Shown here piece after piece: positions 1 through 5,293 of a stretch of 5,761 bases of DNA (positions within the stretch are counted from its first letter, which is position 1; every line of letters starts with the position of its first letter). Origin of the DNA: Candidatus Aminicenantota bacterium (GTDB lineage: Bacteria; Acidobacteriota; Aminicenantia; Aminicenantales; JAFGAV01); the NCBI GenBank assembly GCA_016867615.1, contig VGJG01000131.1, forward strand, positions 1 to 5,761, written 5' to 3'. A program made the translations under genes and the position numbers. The notes beneath the pieces were generated by a model. The model searched no databases and was not told where the DNA came from. It saw nothing but the letters and a program-made list of their open reading frames with translations.

Positions 1-221
1 TGGACGCCGCCCAGGAGCTGGCCCGGAGACTGCGCCAGTCGGAATCCGTCCTGCGCTACCTGACCGTCAGGAAAGAGGACGCCCCGAACGTCCGCAGCAA
101 GCGCAAGGCCCGCAATCAGGCGCGGCGCGAGGAGGCGCGGGCCGCGGCCGCCCAGGCCGCCGCCGAGAGCGCCCCGGTCCCGGAGTCCGAGACCGCCGAC
201 GCGGGAGAGAGCCGTGAGTAG
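1..221 (+). CDS. rpsF: Small ribosomal subunit protein bS6, C-terminal part (5' truncated by window edge)
   Basis: This is the 3' end of a reading frame that enters the window from the left (first complete codon at 3, stop TAG at 219-221), giving 72 visible residues. The first ~26 (ending in [10 protein letters not shown]) match the last helix and beta strand of the bS6 fold, which in E. coli reads 'VIRSMVMRTKH'. bS6 binds 16S rRNA of the 30S platform as a heterodimer with bS18, whose gene follows directly. After the fold comes a 46-residue tail, first Arg/Lys-rich, then Ala-rich, and finally acidic, ending in ESRE. Such disordered charged tails are common in bS6; in E. coli the tail is the target of RimK glutamylation, but nothing here shows that this happens. 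The stop lies 8 nt inside rpsR, so the two genes overlap. Identification rests on the C-terminal match plus gene order; the N-terminal half cannot be seen. Confidence 0.9.
   Translation, partial: DAAQELARRLRQSESVLRYLTVRKEDAPNVRSKRKARNQARREEARAAAAQAAAESAPVPESETADAGESRE
203..211 (+). promoter_or_regulatory. Ribosome binding site for rpsR (GTG start)
   Basis: The purine run GGGAGAGAG sits just upstream of the GTG at 214, inside the last codons of rpsF. It supports GTG as the start of rpsR; no ATG in that frame occurs until near the 3' end of the gene. Confidence 0.6.
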
Positions 222-519
222 GCCCCCCAAGCCCGCGGGGAGAGAGGACGACCGGCGCGAGCGCGGCGGTTCGGAGCGGGGAGAGAAGGGCGGCTACCGG
301 AAGTTCTTCTCCTCCAAGCGCAAGTTCTGCCGCTTCTGCCAGAGGAACATCAAGGACATCGACTACAAGAACGCCGACATCCTGCGCAAGTACGTGCCCG
401 ACCGGGGGAGGATTTCGCCCCGCCGCGTGACCGGGACCTGCGCCTTCCACCAGAGGAAGCTGGCCCAGGCCATCAAGCGGGCCCGCCTCATGGCCCTGCT
501 GTTCTACGTCGAGGAATGA
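214..519 (+). CDS. rpsR: Small ribosomal subunit protein bS18 with intact zinc-ligand set
   Basis: This 101-residue protein of the 30S platform pairs with bS6 and contacts 16S rRNA. The conserved core runs from about residue 30 to the end: KFCRFC (37-42), DIDYKN (48-53), [10 protein letters not shown] (67-76), [13 protein letters not shown] (79-91) and ALLFY (94-98). C39, C42, C76 and H79 form a CxxC...CxxH pattern, so this looks like the zinc-binding (C+) form of bS18 rather than the form that has lost its cysteines. The first ~28 residues are a hydrophilic Arg/Glu/Gly-rich extension, making the protein longer than the ~75-residue E. coli homologue. The start is GTG at 214, the only usable start upstream of the core; it overlaps the end of rpsF by 8 nt, which suggests translational coupling of the two partners. 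No ssb or priB gene lies between rpsF and rpsR, unlike in many bacteria. The rplI gene follows after 23 nt. Confidence 0.97.
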   Translation: MSRPPKPAGREDDRRERGGSERGEKGGYRKFFSSKRKFCRFCQRNIKDIDYKNADILRKYVPDRGRISPRRVTGTCAFHQRKLAQAIKRARLMALLFYVEE

Positions 520-529
520 GTCCCTGACC

Positions 530-541
530 GGGGAGAGAGAG
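530..541 (+). promoter_or_regulatory. Ribosome binding site for rplI
   Basis: GGGGAGAGAGAG lies immediately before the ATG at 543 in the short rpsR-rplI spacer. It is a strong, purine-only Shine-Dalgarno region similar to the one preceding rpsR, as expected for highly translated ribosomal protein genes. Confidence 0.65.
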
Positions 542-542
542 A

Positions 543-1010
543 ATGAAAGTCATCCTCAAGATCGACGTGGAAAACCTGGGACGCAAGGGCGACATCGTCA
601 ACGTCTCGGCCGGCTACGGGCGGAACTATCTCCTGCCCCGGAAGCTGGCCCTGGAAGTCACGCCCACAAACACGAAGATGATCGACATCGAGCGGCGGGC
701 GCTGGGGAAGCGCCAGGAGAAGGAGCGCCAGTCCCTCCAGGACCTCATCGGGAAGCTCGGCGCCGTGACCCTCACCTTCCGCCGCAAGACGGGGGAGAAG
801 GACCACATCTTCGGCTCGGTCAGCGCCGGGGACATCAAAGAGGCGCTTGCCGGGCTGGGTTTCGAGATGGACAAGAAGAAGATCGTGCTGGAGGAACCCC
901 TCCGCCGGCTGGGGAACTACACCGTGCCGGTCAGGGTCTTCCAGGACGAAAAGGCGGAGATCAAGGTCGAAGTCGCGGCCCTGGAAGAGGGACAGGCAGA
1001 GGAGGCCTGA
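543..1010 (+). CDS. rplI: Large ribosomal subunit protein bL9
   Basis: This 155-residue protein of the 50S subunit binds 23S rRNA near the base of the L1 stalk. It is close to the usual ~149 residues. The N-terminal RNA-binding domain carries the family signature almost intact: VENLGRKGDIV (9-19) followed by VSAGYGRNYLLPRKLA (21-36). A charged helix follows (about 42-75) that in known structures separates the two lobes. The C-terminal domain contains IFGSVS (89-94), then a helix DIKEAL, and the segment around LRRLGNYTVPVRV. The last ~12 residues are an acidic, Glu-rich tail. The ATG at 543 is preceded by a strong purine-rich ribosome binding site and gives the canonical MKVIL start. It is the third ribosomal protein gene of the cluster, with a 67-nt gap to dnaB, the largest gap in the window. 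Nothing unusual was seen in the coding sequence. Confidence 0.98.
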   Translation: MKVILKIDVENLGRKGDIVNVSAGYGRNYLLPRKLALEVTPTNTKMIDIERRALGKRQEKERQSLQDLIGKLGAVTLTFRRKTGEKDHIFGSVSAGDIKEALAGLGFEMDKKKIVLEEPLRRLGNYTVPVRVFQDEKAEIKVEVAALEEGQAEEA

Positions 1011-1022
1011 GCGGCGGCCGTT

Positions 1023-1042
1023 CCGCGGACGGGAAACCGCGG
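1023..1042 (+). other. Short GC-rich hairpin in the rplI-dnaB spacer
   Basis: Two copies of the self-complementary hexamer CCGCGG (1023-1028 and 1037-1042) are separated by 8 nt (ACGGGAAA) and could form a 6-bp stem-loop in the RNA. No T-run follows, so it does not look like an intrinsic terminator. It might slow transcription or mark RNA processing between the ribosomal genes and dnaB, but in GC-rich DNA such a short repeat may also be chance. Confidence 0.3.
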
Positions 1043-1067
1043 TCGGACGAACGCCGGCTCGGGCCGT

Positions 1068-1076
1068 GGGGGAAGG
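1068..1076 (+). promoter_or_regulatory. Ribosome binding site that fixes the dnaB start
   Basis: GGGGGAAGG lies directly before the ATG at 1078. The same frame is open further upstream to a possible ATG at 847 within rplI. This site, together with the family N-terminus starting at 1078, decides in favour of the later start. Confidence 0.6.
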
Positions 1077-1077
1077 T

Positions 1078-2433
1078 ATGGACGTTGACCTGACGTATTT
1101 GAAGAAGACGCCGCCTCACAGCCTTGAGGCGGAGCGGGCCGTCCTGGGTGGCATCCTGGTCAACGTCGAGAACCTGAATGTCCTCCTGTCCTCGGTCCGC
1201 CCCGAGGACTTCTACAAGGACGCCCACCGGGTCATCCTGGAGAAGATCAGCGACCTGGTCGACCGGGGCCTGCCCGTGGACGTCCTGTCGCTCAGCGAGG
1301 CCCTGAGGCGCGACGGCCGGCTGGAGGATGTGGGCGGCGCCTCCTACCTGTCCTCGCTCCTGGACGGCGTCCCCCGCAGCGTCAACGTGACCTATTACGG
1401 CCAGATCATCCGCGAGAAGGCCATGCTCCGCCGCCTGATCCTGAGCTCGATGAAGATCCTGACTTCGAGCTTCGACGACCGGGAGGACGCGGACTCCATC
1501 CTGGACGACGCCCAGAGCGCCATCATCGACGTCTCCGACCAGAGGGTCAAGCCGGGCTTCTTCCAGGTCGGGGACCTCCTCGAGCCGGCCCTGAAGAGGA
1601 TCGAGCACCTGACCCAGCGGCAGGAGGCCGTGACCGGGGTGCCCTCCGGCTTCCGCGACCTGGACACCCTGACGGCCGGGTTCCACCCCTCGGAGTTCGT
1701 GGTCGTCGCCGCCCGGCCGTCGATGGGCAAGACGGCCTTCTGCCTGAACATCGCCCAGCACCTGGGGACCAAGACGGACTTCGCCGTGGGGTTCTTCACC
1801 ATGGAGATGTCCAAGGAGCAGCTCGTCTTCCGCATGCTCTGCGCGGACGCCATGGTCGACCTGCAGAAGGTGCGCAAGGGGTTCGTCAGCGAGATGGACA
1901 TGCAGAAGATCCGCCTCAGCGCCCAGAGCCTGGGCCCGGCCCGGATCTTCCTCGACGAATCGGCCTCCCTGTCGCTCATGGAGATGAAGGCCAAGTGCCG
2001 GAGGCTGAAGCTGGAGAACAACCTGGACGTCGTCTTCCTGGACTACATGCAGCTCATGCGCACCAGCGGCCGGTTCGAGAACCGCAACCAGGAGATGTCC
2101 TACATCTCCCGCTCCCTCAAGGAGCTGGCCAAGGAGCTGGCCATCCCCGTGGTGGGCATCTCCCAGCTCAGCCGCGCCCCGGAGAAGCAGCGCCGCGAGC
2201 CGCGGCCGATGCTCAGCGACCTCCGCGAATCCGGGGCCCTGGAGCAGGACGCCGACGTGGTCATCTTCATCTACCGCCCCGAGTTCTACCACCGCGACGA
2301 GCTCGAGCTCCAGGGGGTGGCCGAGGTCATCGTGGCCAAGCAGCGCAACGGACCGACCGACGACATCAAGCTGGTCTATTTCAGCAAATACACCAAGTTC
2401 GCCGACCGGGCGATCGGCTACGGGGAAGAGTAG
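1078..2433 (+). CDS. dnaB: Replicative DNA helicase DnaB
   Basis: This 451-residue hexameric helicase unwinds DNA ahead of the replication fork and recruits primase. The length is normal for the family. The N-terminal domain (about 1-150) begins with the typical PPHSLEAERAVLGGIL (12-27) and is joined by a linker to a RecA-like motor. Motor motifs are all visible: TGVPSGFRDLDTLTAG (186-201), Walker A ARPSMGKT (212-219, K218), the catalytic glutamate in FTMEMS (E243), Walker B VVFLDY ending in D322-Y323, the DNA-contact/sensor segment SQLSR (362-366), RESGALEQDADVV (383-395) and the KQRNGPT segment (421-427), which supplies the trans-acting lysine and arginine finger (K421, R423 by analogy with Bacillus DnaB). 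The ATG at 1078 was chosen because it has a ribosome binding site and gives the family N-terminus; upstream codons in this frame read through rplI out of frame. No intein interrupts the motor. The stop is 1 nt from mlaE, so the two are probably cotranscribed and coupled. Confidence 0.98.
   Translation: MDVDLTYLKKTPPHSLEAERAVLGGILVNVENLNVLLSSVRPEDFYKDAHRVILEKISDLVDRGLPVDVLSLSEALRRDGRLEDVGGASYLSSLLDGVPRSVNVTYYGQIIREKAMLRRLILSSMKILTSSFDDREDADSILDDAQSAIIDVSDQRVKPGFFQVGDLLEPALKRIEHLTQRQEAVTGVPSGFRDLDTLTAGFHPSEFVVVAARPSMGKTAFCLNIAQHLGTKTDFAVGFFTMEMSKEQLVFRMLCADAMVDLQKVRKGFVSEMDMQKIRLSAQSLGPARIFLDESASLSLMEMKAKCRRLKLENNLDVVFLDYMQLMRTSGRFENRNQEMSYISRSLKELAKELAIPVVGISQLSRAPEKQRREPRPMLSDLRESGALEQDADVVIFIYRPEFYHRDELELQGVAEVIVAKQRNGPTDDIKLVYFSKYTKFADRAIGYGEE
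2422..2430 (+). promoter_or_regulatory. Ribosome binding site for mlaE inside the dnaB 3' end
   Basis: GGGGAAGAG occupies the last codons of dnaB before its TAG, a suitable distance from the ATG at 2435. It supports that ATG, and termination and re-initiation would take place within a few bases of each other. Confidence 0.5.
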
Positions 2434-2434
2434 C

Positions 2435-3223
2435 ATGGCCGGAAAGCGCATCGGCCGGGCGGTTCTGTCTTTCTTCGGCCAGTTGGGGGAGGTCGGCCTC
2501 CTGGCCGCGGCCGCCTTCCGCGGCCTGTTCGGGCGGCCCTGGGAGCGGCGCAATTTCCTCCTGCAGCTCGAGGAGGTCGGCGTCCGCACCGTGCCGGTCG
2601 TCACCCTGACCGCCGCCTTCGGCGGCCTGGTCTTCGGCCTCCAGACCTACTCCGGCTTCCACCGCTACATCGGGCCGGGGACCGAGGCCTACGGGGGATC
2701 GATCATCTCCGTCGGCCTCGTCCGGGAGCTCATCCCCATCTGGGTGTCGGTCATGGTCTCCGGGCGGGTGGCCTCGGCCATGACCGCCGAGATCGGCACG
2801 ATGAGGATCACCGAGCAGGTCGACGCCCTGTTCAGCCTGGGCGCCGACCCGGTCAAGTACCTGGTCGTGCCGCGGCTGGCGGCCTGCCTGATCATGCTCC
2901 CCTGCCTGACCCTCTACGGCGACCTGGTGGGCGTCTTTTGCGGCTGGCTGTACAACGCCCTGATGGGCGTCAACAGCTACGTCTACGTCAAGAACACCCT
3001 GATCTACCTGGAGATCTGGGACTTGGCCTCGGGCATGATCAAGGCCCTGATCTTCGGCGCGGTCATCGCCGTCGTCGCCTGCTGGAACGGGCTGAATGCC
3101 GAGGGCGGGGCCAAGGGCGTGGGCCGGGCCACGACCCGGACGGTGGTGGTCAACGCCGTGTCCATCCTCATCCTCAATTTCTTCCTGAGCAAAGCCCTGC
3201 CGGCGACGCTCCTGCCAAAATGA
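2435..3223 (+). CDS. mlaE: MlaE-type phospholipid ABC transporter permease
   Basis: This 262-residue integral inner-membrane protein is about the same length as E. coli MlaE (260). In the family a dimer of MlaE forms the membrane channel of the MCE transporter that moves glycerophospholipids between the inner membrane and the MCE protein. The diagnostic block is present: VRELIPIWV (96-104), then SGRVASAMTAEIGTMRITEQVDAL (109-132), which carries the conserved GR...SA...AE.GTM..TEQ.DAL pattern of the permease family. An amphipathic N-terminal segment (about 8-33) precedes hydrophobic segments near 50-70, 85-110, 145-175, 200-220 and 240-258, consistent with an interface helix plus about five membrane helices. 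The start is 1 nt after the dnaB stop and the stop overlaps the mlaF start by 4 nt (ATGA), so the gene is translationally tied to both sides. Neighbouring mlaF and mlaD confirm the role. Direction of lipid transport cannot be inferred from sequence. Confidence 0.96.
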   Translation: MAGKRIGRAVLSFFGQLGEVGLLAAAAFRGLFGRPWERRNFLLQLEEVGVRTVPVVTLTAAFGGLVFGLQTYSGFHRYIGPGTEAYGGSIISVGLVRELIPIWVSVMVSGRVASAMTAEIGTMRITEQVDALFSLGADPVKYLVVPRLAACLIMLPCLTLYGDLVGVFCGWLYNALMGVNSYVYVKNTLIYLEIWDLASGMIKALIFGAVIAVVACWNGLNAEGGAKGVGRATTRTVVVNAVSILILNFFLSKALPATLLPK

Positions 3224-3966
3224 TCGGCATCTCCGGCCTGCACAAATCCTTCGGCGGCAACGCCGTGCTGCGGGGCGTCGACCTCGAGGTCCGGCGCGGG
3301 GAGACGATGGTCGTCATCGGCCAGAGCGGCTCGGGGAAGAGCGTCCTGATCAAGCACCTCATCGGCCTGATGAAGCCCGACCGGGGGACGGTCCGGATCA
3401 ACGGCACGGACATCACCCGCCTCAAGGGCCAGGCCCTGCAGGCGGTGACGCGCAAGGTCGGCATGCTCTTCCAGGCCGCGGCCCTGTTCGATTCGATGAA
3501 CGTCTTCCAGAACGTGAGCTTCGGCCTGGAGCGGCAGACCCACGTCGCCCCGGCCGAGGTCCGGGAGAGGGTCAGGGACAGCCTGCGGCTGGTCGGGCTG
3601 CGGGACGTCGAGCACCTCATGCCCCACGAGCTCAGCGGGGGGATGCGGAAGCGCGTCGGCCTGGCCCGGGCCATCGCCTACCGGCCCGAGATCCTGCTCT
3701 ACGACGAGCCCTCGACCGGCATCGACCCCATCCGGGCGGACGCCATCAACGGCCTGATCAACGACCTCAAGAGGGAGCTCAAGGTGACCTCCGTGGTCAT
3801 CACCCACGACATGGCCAGCTGCTACCGCGTGGCCGACCGGATCGCCATGCTCTTCGAGGGCCGGATCGTGCAGATCGGGACGCCGCGCGAGATCCGCGAC
3901 TCCCGGGACCCCGTCGTCCAGCAGTTCATCCGTGGCGAGGCCGAGGGACCGATAACCGAATGGTAA
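3220..3966 (+). CDS. mlaF: MlaF-type phospholipid ABC transporter ATP-binding protein
   Basis: This 248-residue cytoplasmic ATPase energises the MlaE permease. All ABC motifs are present: Walker A GQSGSGKS (34-41, K40), Q-loop Q85 in LFQAAALFDSM, signature LSGGM (138-142), Walker B ILLYDE (158-163; D162, catalytic E163), D-loop STGIDP and H-loop H196 in ITHDM. Several features are specific to the Mla/Ttg2A branch rather than generic importers: GQSGSGKSVLIKHLIGL after Walker A, ALFDSMNVFQNV after the Q-loop, LSGGMRKRVGLARAI at the signature, and a C-terminal DPVVQQFIRGEAEGP. It is slightly shorter than E. coli MlaF (269). The ATG at 3220 overlaps the mlaE stop as ATGA. No Shine-Dalgarno sequence is evident just upstream (GACGCTCCTGCCAAA), so translation probably depends on ribosomes finishing mlaE. 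The in-frame sequence further upstream is mlaE in another frame and is not part of the protein. Confidence 0.97.
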   Translation: MIGISGLHKSFGGNAVLRGVDLEVRRGETMVVIGQSGSGKSVLIKHLIGLMKPDRGTVRINGTDITRLKGQALQAVTRKVGMLFQAAALFDSMNVFQNVSFGLERQTHVAPAEVRERVRDSLRLVGLRDVEHLMPHELSGGMRKRVGLARAIAYRPEILLYDEPSTGIDPIRADAINGLINDLKRELKVTSVVITHDMASCYRVADRIAMLFEGRIVQIGTPREIRDSRDPVVQQFIRGEAEGPITEW

Positions 3967-3971
3967 CCTGC

Positions 3972-3977
3972 GAGGAG
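3972..3977 (+). promoter_or_regulatory. Ribosome binding site for mlaD
   Basis: GAGGAG lies 5 nt before the ATG at 3983 in the 16-nt mlaF-mlaD spacer. It is a near-perfect Shine-Dalgarno sequence and settles the start, which also places the membrane anchor directly at the N-terminus. Confidence 0.75.
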
Positions 3978-3982
3978 CGCTT

Positions 3983-5293
3983 ATGAAACGAGAAGCCAAG
4001 ATCGGCATCTTCCTGGCCGCGATCTTCGTCATCATGGCCGTATCGGTTTTTTTCCTGGGCAAGGTCGGGCGCTTGTTCAACAAGCAGGGCTACGTCCTCA
4101 CCGCGAGCTTTGAGAGCGTGGCCGGGCTGGACCCCCGGGCCGTGGTGCGCATCGGCGGCGTCCGGGTGGGGTTCGTCGAAAGCATCTCCCTCGAGGGCAG
4201 CCGTCCCGCGGTGCGGATCGTCATCACCCGCCCGGACATCAAGGTGCCGGTCGACTCCAGGGCCACCCTCGCCTCCCTGGGGATGCTGGGCGAGAAGTAC
4301 GTCGAGATCATGCCCGGCGCCTCGAAGCAGGCCTGCCGGCCGGGGGACCGCCTGGAGGCCATGGCCTCGGTCAGCCTCGACCAGCTCGGCAGCCTGATGC
4401 TGTCCATCGGGGCCGAGATCAAGGAGGTGGGCAACTCGCTGCGGGAGATGGTCAGCGAGGAGAACCGGCGGAACGTCGAGGCCGCGCTCCACAGCCTGGC
4501 GTCGCTGACCGACTCCCTGGACGCCTTCATGGGGGACGGCGGCCGGAGCCTGAGCGACGGGGCGCGGGACATCTCCCTGGCGGCGCGCGACGCGCGGCAG
4601 GCCATCCTGGGCATCTCCGGAGACCTCAGCCGCTCGGCCGACGCGCTGCGCGGCCTGCTCGAGGACAGCAAGGGACTGGTCAAGTCCAACCTGGAGAAGG
4701 TCCGGGAGCTGCTCGACGAGGTCGAGACCGCGGTCAAAAAGCTGGACGAGACGATGGACAAGATCAACAAGGGGGAGGGCGCGCTCGGCCGGCTGATCCA
4801 GGATCCGGACTGGCGCGACCGGACGGAGCAGGTCCTCGACGGCGCGGCCGGGGCGGCCCGGGCGGTCGGCTCGCTCGAGGCGGCGCTCGACGTGCGGAGC
4901 GAGTATTATGGGGACAGCCGGCTGTTCAAGAGCGGGATGGGCTTCCGGACGCATTTCGGCCGGGGGAACCTGGTCGAGACCCGTCTGACGCGCGACCCCT
5001 GGCGGGAGGAGACGACGTATTCCCTGCAGCTGGGGAGACGCTTCGGGGCCTTCTCCCCCCGGGCGGGGATCATCGAGTCCGATTTCGGCCTGGGCGTGGA
5101 TTATGAGACGCTCGGCCGGCGGCTGCGGCTGAGCCTGGACACCTTCGACTTCAACCGCGGAGCCGGGCCCCGTTTCCGCTTCGCGACGCGCCTCATCCCC
5201 GTCGAGCCCCTGTTCCTCGTCGTCGGCGTGGACGATTTCTCCCTGGCCTCAGGCCGGGAATTCTACGTCGGGTTGGGCATCGAGGCGCGGTGA
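3983..5293 (+). CDS. mlaD: Elongated MlaD: MCE-domain protein with helical stalk and C-terminal beta-strand domain
   Basis: The protein has 436 residues; E. coli MlaD has 183. In order: a positively charged start (MKREAK), one hydrophobic helix (about 7-26) with no lipobox, and one MCE domain (about 37-113) with VAGLDPRAVVRIGGVRVGFV (46-64) and ATLASLGMLGEKYVEIMPG (94-112). A long, mostly helical heptad-like region follows (about 132-262), then the GEGALGRLIQDP motif (264-275) seen in many long MCE proteins and a further helix to about 303. The last ~130 residues alternate polar and hydrophobic residues in roughly nine or ten short strands with Gly/Asp turns, ending FYVGLGIEAR. In the family, MCE domains hexamerise into a ring with a lipid-conducting pore above MlaE. 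An elongated MlaD of this type in Veillonella parvula is proposed to cross the periplasm and end in an outer-membrane beta-barrel; I infer the same here. The C-terminal residue is Arg, not the usual barrel Phe/Trp. Codon use in the C-terminal part is a little looser (several TAT codons). The stop overlaps radA. Confidence 0.93.
   Translation: MKREAKIGIFLAAIFVIMAVSVFFLGKVGRLFNKQGYVLTASFESVAGLDPRAVVRIGGVRVGFVESISLEGSRPAVRIVITRPDIKVPVDSRATLASLGMLGEKYVEIMPGASKQACRPGDRLEAMASVSLDQLGSLMLSIGAEIKEVGNSLREMVSEENRRNVEAALHSLASLTDSLDAFMGDGGRSLSDGARDISLAARDARQAILGISGDLSRSADALRGLLEDSKGLVKSNLEKVRELLDEVETAVKKLDETMDKINKGEGALGRLIQDPDWRDRTEQVLDGAAGAARAVGSLEAALDVRSEYYGDSRLFKSGMGFRTHFGRGNLVETRLTRDPWREETTYSLQLGRRFGAFSPRAGIIESDFGLGVDYETLGRRLRLSLDTFDFNRGAGPRFRFATRLIPVEPLFLVVGVDDFSLASGREFYVGLGIEAR

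Noticed and set aside
847..1077. An ATG at 847 as an upstream start giving a 528-residue DnaB
   Set aside because: The added 77 residues are Arg/Ser/Trp-rich and come from the rplI coding region read in another frame. The ATG at 1078 has a ribosome binding site and begins the canonical DnaB N-terminus.
961..2604. Long open frame on the minus strand (547 codons) opposite dnaB
   Set aside because: Its translation is low-complexity, rich in Leu, Val, Gly, Asp and His, and lacks any recognisable motif. It lies opposite a certain dnaB gene in GC-rich DNA, where the codon bias of the true gene leaves antisense frames free of stops.
1995..2609. Plus-strand open frame across the dnaB-mlaE junction
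   Set aside because: It is a Pro/Arg/Ala-rich out-of-frame shadow of dnaB and mlaE with no recognisable motif.
2938..3219. Upstream extension of the mlaF frame to 2938
   Set aside because: The extra residues are mlaE read out of frame (Arg/Gly/Gln-rich), while the ATG at 3220 starts exactly at the ABC domain.
4047..4053. Run of seven T in the mlaD membrane-helix region as a possible terminator tail or programmed slippage site
   Set aside because: No stable GC hairpin precedes it, the normal frame continues intact through the MCE domain, and the run simply encodes Val-Phe-Phe in the hydrophobic helix.
3004..4954. Two long minus-strand open frames (3004-4083 and 3926-4954) opposite mlaE, mlaF and mlaD
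   Set aside because: These have the same antisense pattern of repetitive Leu/Asp/His/Val-rich sequence and no family resemblance. The opposite strand carries complete, motif-bearing genes.
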